Source: JAKPAM01 sp047601745
GTDB taxonomy: Bacteria > Pseudomonadota > Gammaproteobacteria > Burkholderiales > Burkholderiaceae_E
Direction of reading: 5' to 3'
Length of the DNA stretch: 64,000 nucleotides
NCBI GenBank assembly: GCA_047601745.1
Contig: JASGIS010000001.1
Span: 248,001 to 312,000, forward strand
The position numbers and the translations under genes were made by a program. Shown piece by piece: positions 17,790 to 25,535 of this stretch; positions within the stretch are counted from its first letter, which is position 1, and the number at the start of each line of letters is the position of its first letter. Under the pieces are notes generated by a model that did no database searches, was not told where the DNA came from, and was given only the letters and a program-made list of their open reading frames with translations.

Positions 17790-18833
17790 ATGCGGTACCC
17801 CCACGACAAGGGCCTCGAGCGGCCCCGAAACGCTCGACGCGAACTGTTGAAGCAGGCCGGCGCAGCGGCGATCGTCGCCGGCGCGGGCCTGTCGGGCTCC
17901 CCGTCGGCGCAGGCCCAGGGCGACGCCGCCGGCGCGCTGCCGAACGTGCCGCTGCGGATGCTGGTCGGCTACCCGGCCGGCGGCGGCTCCGACATCATGG
18001 CGCGGATCCTCACCGACGGCCTGAAGAAGCACGGCGGACTGAACGTGATCGTCGACAACAAGGCCGGCGCCAGCGGCCTGATCGCCGGCGAGGTGCTGAA
18101 GGCTTCGCCGACCGACGGCTCGGTCATCATGTTCGCGCCCAGCGCGGCCACCGCGGCGCAGAAGGTCAGCCGCAAGACGATGCCGTACGATCTGGAGAAC
18201 GATCTGCGGCCGATCGGCCTGGCCGGCATCACGGCGACGGCATTCGTGATCTCGCCGACGATCGACGTCCACGACCTGCGCGGGTATTTCGACTGGCTCA
18301 AGCGCAATCCGTCGAAGAACCAGTTCGGCACGACCGCGCTGGGCAGCAACACGCACATCGTGCCGATGCGTCTGGGCATGGCGGCCGGCTCGCCGCTGGA
18401 GCCGGTCGGCTACAAGGGCGCGGCACCGCTGATCGCCGACATCAGCGCCGGCCACATCCCGGCCGGCGGCGGCGGCATCACTGATTTCCTGACCTATCAC
18501 CGCAGCAACCGGCTGCGAATCCTGGCGGTCTCGAGCCGCGAGCGCCTGACCAGCGCGCCGGAGTTGCCGACGATGAGCGAGTCGGGCTTTCCGCAGGTCG
18601 TCTACGAAGGCTGGTACGCGTTCTATGCGCCGGCGAAGATGCCGACCGAACTGGTGATGGCCTGGAACCGGATCCTGTCCGACGAGCTGAACAACGCCGA
18701 GACCCGGCAGCGGCTGATCGAGGTCGGCCTGGAGCCGCGCGCGTCGACGCCCGATGAGTTCGCGGCCCGGCAAAAGCGCGACATCACCCAATGGACGGCC
18801 GACCTGAAGGCGATCAATTACGAGCCGCAGTAA
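17790..18833 (+). CDS. Tripartite tricarboxylate transporter binding protein (Bug/TctC)
   Basis: A 347-residue periplasmic protein with a twin-arginine-like signal (ARRELLKQAG, cleavage near SAQAQG) and the Bug family core: MLVGYPAGGGSDIMAR, VIVDNKAGASG and a YEGWYAFYAPAKMP segment. Bug proteins bind carboxylates, amides or nicotinate and either feed TctAB carriers or act as sensors. No tctA/tctB genes are adjacent, as is common for the many orphan Bug genes in Burkholderiales. A GGAG-rich site precedes the ATG at 17790. Confidence 0.87.
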   Translation: MRYPHDKGLERPRNARRELLKQAGAAAIVAGAGLSGSPSAQAQGDAAGALPNVPLRMLVGYPAGGGSDIMARILTDGLKKHGGLNVIVDNKAGASGLIAGEVLKASPTDGSVIMFAPSAATAAQKVSRKTMPYDLENDLRPIGLAGITATAFVISPTIDVHDLRGYFDWLKRNPSKNQFGTTALGSNTHIVPMRLGMAAGSPLEPVGYKGAAPLIADISAGHIPAGGGGITDFLTYHRSNRLRILAVSSRERLTSAPELPTMSESGFPQVVYEGWYAFYAPAKMPTELVMAWNRILSDELNNAETRQRLIEVGLEPRASTPDEFAARQKRDITQWTADLKAINYEPQ

Positions 18834-18854
18834 GCGAACAGCGGCGCTCGGAGG

Positions 18855-18871
18855 CCGGCCCGGTGGGCCGG
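18855..18871. terminator. GC-rich hairpin between convergent genes
   Basis: CCGGCCC (18855-18861) pairs perfectly with GGGCCGG (18865-18871) across a 3-base loop. It lies between the convergent Bug gene and porin gene. There is no T-run, so it may only help pausing or Rho-dependent termination. Confidence 0.4.
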
Positions 18872-18938
18872 ACCACCCGGGCAGATGCCGCCCGCCGAGC
18901 GATCCCCCGAACGAATCCGGCCGACTCGCTCACCGCCG

Positions 18939-20123
18939 TCAGAACCGGAACCGCATCCCGGCATGGAAGGCGAGTTGGGAAGTCGTGGTGGACTGCGACG
19001 CGAGAATGTTCTGGTAGATGTCCGCATAAGCGCCGCCGCCGGCGCGCTGATAGTTGACGGTGAACACCAGATCCGTTCCCTTGAACAACGCGTAGCTGGT
19101 CGCCAGATTGAGCTGCTTGTAGCTGGGCTTCTCGCCGCTGTAGCCGACCTTGCCGTCGACGTAGGTGAGGCCGCCGTAGACCATCCATTCCTGCGTCAGC
19201 TTGTAGCCCATCCACACCTCGTACGAATTGAACGATACCGAGCTCTGCGTCCCGTTGGCGTGGTCGAAGTTCGTGTGCGTGAGGTTGGCCCCCAGCGTCG
19301 TCGCATCGTTGAGCTGGTATTTCACGCCGACGCCCGAGACCTCCTGATTGTCGGGCTGGCCGACATAACCGAAGATGCCGACGTTGCGGGTATTGTTCGG
19401 GACGAAGTTGCCGTCGGCGAACTGCGCGCCCGGGTTCTTGGCGAACAGATAAGCGGCCGAGACGAGCAGGCCGCCGTTGCTGTAGTTGAGCCCGAACGAG
19501 GTCGTGCTCTGCGCGCTGAAGTTGTTGGTCCCGCCCGGCGCATACATCGCGCTTGCCATGAATCCCGCGATCCTGGGGCTCGCATACTTGAACGAATTGT
19601 TGACCCGATAGCCGTCGTTGGTGTTGTCGATGTCATTGGCATGCGCGAAGTACGCGCCCCAGCCATTCAGGTTCAGCGTGGTCGGCCCGACGTTGTCGAC
19701 GATCAGGTCGTACTGCCTGCCGGCGGTAAGCGTTCCCCAGCGATCTCCGCTCAGGCCGACGTAGATCTGCCTGCCGAACAGCAATCCGCCCTGGCCTTCC
19801 TTGCCGTTCATGTTGTTGATGCCGCTTTCCGCGACGGCGATCGCGCGGTTTCCGTTGCCGAGTTCCTGGGTGACGGCGATGCCCAGACGGCTGCCGAGAT
19901 TGGCGCCCGCCACGGCCTTGAGCACCTTGGACCCGGCCGAGTTGTTCACGTAGGTCAGGCCGGCATCGAGGATGCCGTAGAACCTGATCGTGGTCTGGCC
20001 GATCGTGACGCTCGGGCTCTTGTCGATCGATATGCCGGGGCTGCTCTGTGCGTTCGCGGTGGCGACGCAGCCGAAGGCGAGTCCGACGATCGAGGCGATG
20101 TGCGTGGGCTTCGTGACTTTCAT
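18939..20123 (-). CDS. Outer-membrane porin, Burkholderia type
   Basis: A 394-residue protein with a signal peptide (IASIVGLAFGCVATANA) and the typical porin opening in which IRFYGILDAGLTYVNN forms the first strand. It has alternating amphipathic strands throughout and a terminal Phe (AFHAGMRFRF) for outer-membrane assembly. It should form a trimeric 16-stranded general diffusion pore. The ATG at 20123 is preferred because AGGA precedes it at a workable distance; the ATG at 20129 almost touches that site. Confidence 0.9.
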   Translation of the reverse strand: MKVTKPTHIASIVGLAFGCVATANAQSSPGISIDKSPSVTIGQTTIRFYGILDAGLTYVNNSAGSKVLKAVAGANLGSRLGIAVTQELGNGNRAIAVAESGINNMNGKEGQGGLLFGRQIYVGLSGDRWGTLTAGRQYDLIVDNVGPTTLNLNGWGAYFAHANDIDNTNDGYRVNNSFKYASPRIAGFMASAMYAPGGTNNFSAQSTTSFGLNYSNGGLLVSAAYLFAKNPGAQFADGNFVPNNTRNVGIFGYVGQPDNQEVSGVGVKYQLNDATTLGANLTHTNFDHANGTQSSVSFNSYEVWMGYKLTQEWMVYGGLTYVDGKVGYSGEKPSYKQLNLATSYALFKGTDLVFTVNYQRAGGGAYADIYQNILASQSTTTSQLAFHAGMRFRF

Positions 20124-20332
20124 GGTCATTCCTGATGAAGGATTTGAAGGAATCGGAAGAACGGAGGCGAACGTGCGCTGCTGCCGCGCCCGCTCTCGCG
20201 CGTCAGGGATCACAGGACGAAGGGCTCCCCGGGCAGCCGGCAGATGCCGCCGCCATCGAGGAAACGAAGAGATTCGCGGCGCGTCCCGCGCCGCTATGAC
20301 GAACCCGCTACCCGGGCTCTACGGAGGTCGAT

Positions 20333-20989
20333 TCATGGCTTCGCTCCCGCGAGCGCCAGGAGTTGCCGGACGGCAGCCGGAATCGGCGCGATCACCGGGA
20401 CGTCGAAGCGGGAAGTCAGCCTGTCGGCGACCTCACCCAACGGACCGCCGCCGATGATGACCGCCTGGGCGCCGTCGTCGATGCACCGTGCGACCGCCGC
20501 GGCCATCTCGCGCTCCAGCGCATCGGGATCCGCCGCGAGTTCACGCGGCGGCCCCTGCGTGAGGCGAATGCCCGTATACGCATGTTGCAGGCCGAATTCG
20601 CGGACCTTCGCCGCGATCATCGCCTCGAGTTCCGGCGTGACCGTCGCGACGCCGAACCGCCGGCCGCCGCGAGCGCCCTCCAGCATCGAGGCCTCGCAGA
20701 TGCCGACGACCGGCACGCCGGCCAAGGCTCGCAGCTCGCCGATGCCCGGGTCGCCGAAGGCGCTGACGATGACTCCGTCGAAGCCCTGCTCGCGCCGAGC
20801 CGTCCAGCACGCCACGACCTCCTGCGCGGCGTCCCGAAGCTCGTCCTCGGTAATGATCATCGGCGGCCCGTTGGCGACGGTCGCCCCGGAGACGGTGCAG
20901 TCCGATGGCAGGCTTCTCGCAGCGATCTCGACCATCATGTCGGTAGTGGCCTGCGATGTGTTCGGGTTGATCAGCAGATAGCGGGACAT
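20333..20989 (-). CDS. Asp/Glu (hydantoin) racemase-family protein lacking both catalytic Cys
   Basis: A 218-residue member of the Asp/Glu/hydantoin racemase superfamily, starting YLLINPNTSQATTDMM. The GGAGG site upstream fixes the ATG at 20989. In hydantoin racemases two cysteines flank the active site, in (A)CFxDPG and LGCAGM. Here the first motif reads S76-A77-FGDPG and the second G180-G181-GPL, so both cysteines are absent and racemisation by the usual mechanism is unlikely. It probably has another activity or a binding role. It is 25 bases downstream of an MFS gene and likely co-transcribed with it. Confidence 0.78.
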   Translation of the reverse strand: MSRYLLINPNTSQATTDMMVEIAARSLPSDCTVSGATVANGPPMIITEDELRDAAQEVVACWTARREQGFDGVIVSAFGDPGIGELRALAGVPVVGICEASMLEGARGGRRFGVATVTPELEAMIAAKVREFGLQHAYTGIRLTQGPPRELAADPDALEREMAAAVARCIDDGAQAVIIGGGPLGEVADRLTSRFDVPVIAPIPAAVRQLLALAGAKP

Positions 20990-21014
20990 GTCGAACCTCC
21001 GTGCGGGCTGTGGA

Positions 21015-22460
21015 TCATCGCGCATTCACCCCCGCGAGCGCCTCGCCGTCGGCGGCCGGATCGGACGGCAGCCGCAGGCTGTCGGGCGAACGGCCGAACG
21101 TCTCCGGCGTCGTCTGGATACTGATCGTGAAGACGGCATAGAGCAGCCCGACCATCGCGAACACGCCGGTGATCCCGTACGCATCCAGCAGGCGCCCCGC
21201 GACCAGGGGCATGAACGCGCCGGCGGCCGTGCCGACCGCCAGGATGAAAGCGGTTCCGAACGCGCGAACCCGGGTCGGATAGAGTTCCGGCGCGTAGATC
21301 CAGATCGTCGTGTTCAGCATCAGCACGAACATCTGGAAGATCGCACCGCAGGCCAGGATCGCCACGATGCTGCCGGCGACGAAACCGATGTACAGCGCCG
21401 CCGCGCATGCGAGGACCGCTCCGATCGTCAGCACGCGCTTGCGGGGAAACTTCGCGCCCAGCGCGGACGCGGCCAGCGCGCCGACCAGGCTGCCGCCCTG
21501 CATCACCATCGTGAACAGCAGGCTCTTGGACACCGTGTATCCGAGGCCGACCAGAATCGTCGGCATCAGCGTGGCGACCGAGATCTGCGCACCGTAGGTC
21601 ATCCAGATCGCGATGCAAAGCGGCAGCGTGCGGCGGCCGAGTTCGCCGCGGAAGATCTCGCTCGATCGCACCTTGGCCCGCTGCTGGGGCGCGGCCGTTC
21701 CGTCGTCGGAGATGAAGGCGCGATACGGGACATCGCCGGACAGCCGCCCGGCGGCCAGCTTCGAAAGCACGACATTGGCGTCCTTGATCCGGTCTTGCGA
21801 CAGCAGGAAGCGGGGTGTCTCCGGTATGAATCGCCGGTAGAACGCGCCGAGCAATGCCGGGACGACCAGGCAGACGAACAGCCAACGCCAGCCGTCGGGC
21901 CCCGGAAACAGCGTGAAGACGAGCAGCCCGAAGCCCGGTGCCAGGAAATTGCCCAGACCGCCGGCACCGACGTTCACCAGTCCCACGGCGGTGCCGCGGA
22001 ACTTCGATGAACACACTTCGGCGAGCAGGGTGACGGCGATCGCGACCTCGCCGCCCAGCCCGAAGCCGACCACCGCGCGTCCGATCGCCATGACCAGGAA
22101 GTTGGGTGCCGCCGCACAGATCGATGCGCCCAGAGTGAACAGCAGCAGATTGACCGACAGCATGACGCGCCGGCCGTACCGATCGGCGATCCAGCCCGAG
22201 ATGATCCGGCCCAATGCCGAGAACACGAAGGTCACCGTGTTCAGCATGCCGATGTCGGTCGCGGTCAGCCCCCACTGCTCGCGCAGAACGGGGCCGACCA
22301 GGCCGACCGCGTTCTGCTCGAAGCTGTCGAACAGGCAGCCGATCAGGATCAGCAGAATGATCCCGTAGTGAGCCTTGGAAACGCCGATCTCGTTCAACGC
22401 GCGATCGAGTTCGGCCACCTTGGGGGATTCGGGAATCGAAGAATGAACAGGACCAGCCAT
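21015..22460 (-). CDS. MFS transporter (AAHS/sugar-porter-like)
   Basis: A 481-residue carrier with 12 predicted membrane segments. The loop motifs GWIADRYGRR (after TM2) and RFIPETPRFLL (after TM6), and WIYAPELYPTRVRAFG (after TM10), are characteristic of the MFS group that includes aromatic-acid:H+ symporters and sugar porters. GAGGA precedes the ATG at 22460. Racemase-family and RpiR regulator genes flank it on the same strand, so it probably imports the compound handled by the racemase homologue. Confidence 0.87.
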   Translation of the reverse strand: MAGPVHSSIPESPKVAELDRALNEIGVSKAHYGIILLILIGCLFDSFEQNAVGLVGPVLREQWGLTATDIGMLNTVTFVFSALGRIISGWIADRYGRRVMLSVNLLLFTLGASICAAAPNFLVMAIGRAVVGFGLGGEVAIAVTLLAEVCSSKFRGTAVGLVNVGAGGLGNFLAPGFGLLVFTLFPGPDGWRWLFVCLVVPALLGAFYRRFIPETPRFLLSQDRIKDANVVLSKLAAGRLSGDVPYRAFISDDGTAAPQQRAKVRSSEIFRGELGRRTLPLCIAIWMTYGAQISVATLMPTILVGLGYTVSKSLLFTMVMQGGSLVGALAASALGAKFPRKRVLTIGAVLACAAALYIGFVAGSIVAILACGAIFQMFVLMLNTTIWIYAPELYPTRVRAFGTAFILAVGTAAGAFMPLVAGRLLDAYGITGVFAMVGLLYAVFTISIQTTPETFGRSPDSLRLPSDPAADGEALAGVNAR

Positions 22461-22514
22461 TTCGTCCTCGCGTACGTCGGTTGGAAGGGTGACGTGTGGA
22501 AGTTAGAAACCGAA

Positions 22515-22541
22515 TTTTTAAGATCAGATCGATCTTAAAAA
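22515..22541. promoter_or_regulatory. Perfect 11-bp inverted repeat, candidate operator
   Basis: TTTTTAAGATC (22515-22525) and GATCTTAAAAA (22531-22541) are perfect inverse complements around a 5-base spacer. The element sits 55-81 bases upstream of the MFS start in unusually A/T-rich DNA and next to an RpiR-type regulator gene. The symmetry and position suggest a dimeric repressor site rather than a terminator, because the stem is A/T-rich. Confidence 0.6.
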
Positions 22542-22761
22542 TAAAATTTCAGGACGAAGCATGCGCATGGAACGTGCCAGCCGCCCGGCGAGCGGCACGA
22601 ATTCGATCCGACACTAAGAAAGATCAATCGAATCAGTATCTTGAGCGGCGGCCGACCGGCGATGGTGCGCAGCGGTCATCGATCGGCCGCATCGGCCGGC
22701 CATCCGGCCGCCCGATGATCGGGCGTCCGGGCAACCGTAGTCACCATTTCGTCACCCTTTG

Positions 22762-22777
22762 TGGTGCCGAGGCACCA
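22762..22777 (-). terminator. Hairpin at the end of the RpiR gene
   Basis: TGGTGCC (22762-22768) pairs with GGCACCA (22771-22777) over a 2-base loop, and the match continues with TTTG/CAAA after one unpaired base. It touches the regulator stop codon. No T-run follows on the minus strand, so strength is uncertain. Confidence 0.4.
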
Positions 22778-23617
22778 TCAAAGCTCATCGAGCTCGTCGT
22801 GCGCCAATTCGATCGCGGCCAGTCGCCGCCGGCCGGCGACGCCGGTCGTCTCGATGACGGTGTTGGCGATCAGGTCGCACAGCGCCATCACCGCCACGTG
22901 GTTGTCCAGCACGCCCGGCGACCCGCATTCGCACTGGATCGACCACGTCGCCGGTCGATAGTCGGGCGATCGGGCATCGCTGATATAGAGGATCCTGGCG
23001 CCGATCCGGCTCGCGGCCTCGAGAACGACCTGCATCACCTTCGTCTGGCGCCGCATGCCGAACACGATCACGCAATCGTTCGGTTTCAAGTTGGTCAGGT
23101 GCTCGGCCAGCGTCTCGCCGGCACCGGGAATCGCGATCACTCGCGGCAGGACCTGGATGATCTGCCAGCGAAGATAGACCGCGAAACCGTGGCTGCTGCG
23201 ACTGCCGAAGATCAGCACTTGCGGCGCCGCGATCAGGGCCTTGACGATCTCCGAGAGCTGCGCGTCCGACAGCCCGGCGAAGGTACGCGCGAGGTTCGAC
23301 TGGGAGTGTTCCAGATGCGTGAGAACGAGGCTGCCGGCCTTGCGGGCATCGGTGGCGGACTGGAACAACGGCGAGCCCGATTCGCGCTCCTTCCGGACGT
23401 GGCGGCGGGCGTCGTCATAGTTCTCGTATCCGAGGCGCCGGATGAAGCGGCTGACCGCCGCATTCGAGACGCCGGCCAGATTGGCCAGTTCGCTCGCCGA
23501 ATAGCTGGCCAGCTCGCCGGGAAAGTCGAGCATGAATTCCGCCAGGCGGCGCTCGGTGGCGGTCAGCTCGTCGAACTCGCGTCGAACCCGGCGAATGAAG
23601 GAATTCGATTGCGGCAT
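22778..23617 (-). CDS. MurR/RpiR family transcriptional regulator
   Basis: A 279-residue regulator with the N-terminal HTH_6 domain (ASELANLAGVSNAAVSRFIRRLGYENY, about residues 40-66) and a C-terminal SIS domain (about 125-260) with VLIFGSRSSHGFAVYL, the fold that binds phosphosugars or other small effectors. It is upstream of, and on the same strand as, the MFS and racemase-family genes, so it is their probable regulator; the palindrome at 22515-22541 is a candidate site. Confidence 0.88.
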   Translation of the reverse strand: MPQSNSFIRRVRREFDELTATERRLAEFMLDFPGELASYSASELANLAGVSNAAVSRFIRRLGYENYDDARRHVRKERESGSPLFQSATDARKAGSLVLTHLEHSQSNLARTFAGLSDAQLSEIVKALIAAPQVLIFGSRSSHGFAVYLRWQIIQVLPRVIAIPGAGETLAEHLTNLKPNDCVIVFGMRRQTKVMQVVLEAASRIGARILYISDARSPDYRPATWSIQCECGSPGVLDNHVAVMALCDLIANTVIETTGVAGRRRLAAIELAHDELDEL

Positions 23618-23665
23618 GGATCAGGTGATCGAGTGATCGGCGCGAAAAGCCGGATCGAACGGACG

Positions 23666-23977
23666 CTAATCGAGCGGCGCCCTCGTGAGCCGGCTCATCG
23701 GTTCCCGAACGTCGAAGATTCGAATCAACAGGTCGCGCAGGTGCGGATTCGACTTCATCCGCCCGACGATCGGGCCCTGCACGTACGCATCGGCATCCTC
23801 CTTCGATTCGAACAGATAGATGCCGCCGGAAAGCTGCTGATCGGGGTCGTCGAGCCAGACCTTCCACTTCAGCCCTTTCATGTCGATGAAAGGCTTCGCG
23901 AGTTCTTCGGTGTACCGCGCCTCCCACTCCTCTGCGGGCACGTCGGGCCGGCGATAGTTGATTTGAACAATGACCAT
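23666..23977 (-). CDS. YdhR-like monooxygenase-family protein
   Basis: A 103-residue protein of the YdhR branch of the dimeric alpha/beta-barrel superfamily. VIVQINYRRPDVPAEEW opens the domain, and KGLKWKVWLDDPDQQLSGGIYLFESKEDADAYVQG is the central signature. Homologues are linked to oxidation of aromatic compounds but have no proven reaction. AGGAGG just upstream sets the ATG at 23977. It is divergent from the MFS gene at 24169 and 48 bases upstream of the RpiR gene. Confidence 0.8.
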   Translation of the reverse strand: MVIVQINYRRPDVPAEEWEARYTEELAKPFIDMKGLKWKVWLDDPDQQLSGGIYLFESKEDADAYVQGPIVGRMKSNPHLRDLLIRIFDVREPMSRLTRAPLD

Positions 23978-24111
23978 GTTGCCTCCTGGGAGCGATGCGC
24001 CTCTGCGGGCGAGTCGAGCGCGAACGATGGGCGCGCCGGACCCCACAGCTTACAGGGCTCCGATCGGAAGCGACCCCTGCGGCGTCCGAAGCTTCACCGG
24101 CGCTCTTTATG

Positions 24112-24124
24112 TGGACAGTGTCCA
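24112..24124. promoter_or_regulatory. Palindrome upstream of MFS gene
   Basis: TGGACA (24112-24117), one base, TGTCCA (24119-24124) is a perfect 13-bp palindrome in the spacer between the YdhR-like and MFS genes. A second small palindrome, TAGATCTA, follows at 24129-24136. Together they look like a repressor site overlapping the MFS leader. Confidence 0.4.
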
Positions 24125-24168
24125 TTTTTAGATCTACCATGCTCCGCAACGTCCCGGGAACGCATGCC

Positions 24169-25395
24169 ATGAACACTTCCTATCGTTGGGTGATCGTCGC
24201 GGCCGGCGGCCTGCTGGGCTGCGTCGCCATCGGCGCGATGTTCTCGCTGCCCGTCTTCCTGCGGCCGATGGCGCAGGACACCGGCTGGTCCGTCACCGGC
24301 ATTTCGACGGCGATGACCTTCGGCTTCCTGGCGATGGGCGTCGCCAGCATGGCGTGGGGCCATCTGTCCGACCGCTTCGGGCCGCGCCCGGTGGTGCTGA
24401 CCGGATCGGTCGTGCTGGCGGCGAGCCTGGCGCTCGCCAGCCGGGCGGCATCGCTGGCCGAGTTCCAGCTCCTGTTCGGGCTGCTGGTCGGCGGCGCGAC
24501 GGCCGCGGTCTTCGCGCCGATGATGGCCTGCGTCACCGGCTGGTTCGACACGCAGCGCGGCCTCGCCGTCTCGCTGGTCTCGGCCGGCATGGGCATGGCG
24601 CCGATGACGATGGCCCCGCTCGCCGCCTGGCTGGTCACCGGCCACGACTGGCGCACGGCGATGCTGACCATCGCGTGCATCGCGGCGATCCTGATGATCC
24701 CCGCCGCGCTGCTGGTGCGCCGGCCGCCGGCGCTGGACGGCGCGCAGGCCGCGACGGCGGCCGGCCGGGCTGGGCCGGAGATGACGGTCGCGCAGGCGGT
24801 TCGCTCGCGGCAGTTCGGCATCCTGATGCTGGCGAACTTCTTCTGCTGCGCGACGCACTCCGGCCCGATCTTCCATACGGTCAGCTACGCGGTCACCTGC
24901 GGCATACCGATGATCGCAGCGGTATCGATCTACAGCGTCGAGGGGCTCGCCGGCATGTTCGGCCGCATCGGCTTCGGCCTGGCCGGCGACCGCTTCGGCG
25001 CGCAGCGCGTGCTCGTCATCGGCCTGCTGGCCCAGGCCTTCGGCGTGCTGGCCTACGTGTCCGTCAGCCGGCTCGCCGGCTTCTATGCGGTGGCGATGCT
25101 GGTCGGCTTCATCTATGCGGGGACGATGCCGCTGTACGCGGTGATCATCCGCGAGAACTTCCCGCTGACGATGATGGGCACGATCATCGGCGGAACGGCG
25201 ATGGCCGGCAGCCTGGGCATGTCCACCGGGCCGCTGCTCGGCGGCCTCGTCTACGACCACTTCGACAGCTACACGCTGATGTACGTGGGCTCCTGGGGCA
25301 TGGGGCTGGCGGCGATGGCGATCCTGATGGCGTTCCGGCCGTTTCCCGCAAGAGAAGCTCCAGAACCTGCCCGCGCCGGGATCGAGCCCACGTGA
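24169..25395 (+). CDS. MFS transporter (oxalate/formate antiporter-like group)
   Basis: A 408-residue 12-helix carrier of the UhpC/OxlT-like MFS type, with MGVASMAWGHLSDRFGPRP as the TM2-TM3 loop and WFDTQRGLAVSLVSAG before TM5. The ATG at 24169 starts right before TM1; an upstream ATG at 24139 would add ten residues. It likely moves an organic acid or drug-like solute across the inner membrane. Its 3' side ends in a hairpin and then the 60-bp dispersed repeat cut by an IS. Confidence 0.85.
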   Translation: MNTSYRWVIVAAGGLLGCVAIGAMFSLPVFLRPMAQDTGWSVTGISTAMTFGFLAMGVASMAWGHLSDRFGPRPVVLTGSVVLAASLALASRAASLAEFQLLFGLLVGGATAAVFAPMMACVTGWFDTQRGLAVSLVSAGMGMAPMTMAPLAAWLVTGHDWRTAMLTIACIAAILMIPAALLVRRPPALDGAQAATAAGRAGPEMTVAQAVRSRQFGILMLANFFCCATHSGPIFHTVSYAVTCGIPMIAAVSIYSVEGLAGMFGRIGFGLAGDRFGAQRVLVIGLLAQAFGVLAYVSVSRLAGFYAVAMLVGFIYAGTMPLYAVIIRENFPLTMMGTIIGGTAMAGSLGMSTGPLLGGLVYDHFDSYTLMYVGSWGMGLAAMAILMAFRPFPAREAPEPARAGIEPT

Positions 25396-25442
25396 AGCGC
25401 CGTTCGAAGGTCAGGGCGGTTCCGATCGAGTCGCGAAGCGCA

Positions 25443-25462
25443 GCCCTATCGCGTGATAGGGC
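25443..25462. terminator. Hairpin downstream of MFS gene
   Basis: GCCCTATC (25443-25450) and GATAGGGC (25455-25462) form a perfect 8-bp stem with a 4-base loop, 47 bases after the MFS stop. There is no T-run. Confidence 0.45.
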
Positions 25463-25475
25463 GAGCATTCGCAAC

Positions 25476-25535
25476 GACGAGCGGGATCGTCCTGGCGCGA
25501 CGAGCGGCCGTGGCGGGTTCGTTCACGGATTCTCA
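25476..25535 (-). repeat. 60-bp dispersed repeat, copy A (interrupted by IS)
   Basis: Matches 47279-47338 at 57 of 60 positions. Read on the minus strand it begins with TGA and contains a CCGTG/CACGG stem. It originally joined the stop codon of the minus-strand MFS gene now at 26756; the IS5-family element sits exactly at that junction. Confidence 0.85.

Larger units (their letters stand above)
22461..22777. other. Intergenic region, 317 bp, with operator-like palindrome
   Basis: Lies between the RpiR regulator and the MFS gene, both on the minus strand. It holds an A/T-rich island (about 22505-22555) centred on a perfect palindrome, and a hairpin touching the regulator stop codon, both listed separately. 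The middle (22560-22750) shows no gene. Confidence 0.5.

Noticed and set aside
20333..20989. Pseudogene call for the Cys-less racemase homologue
   Set aside because: Full length, good ribosome site, and conserved fold motifs; loss of Cys is specific rather than general decay.
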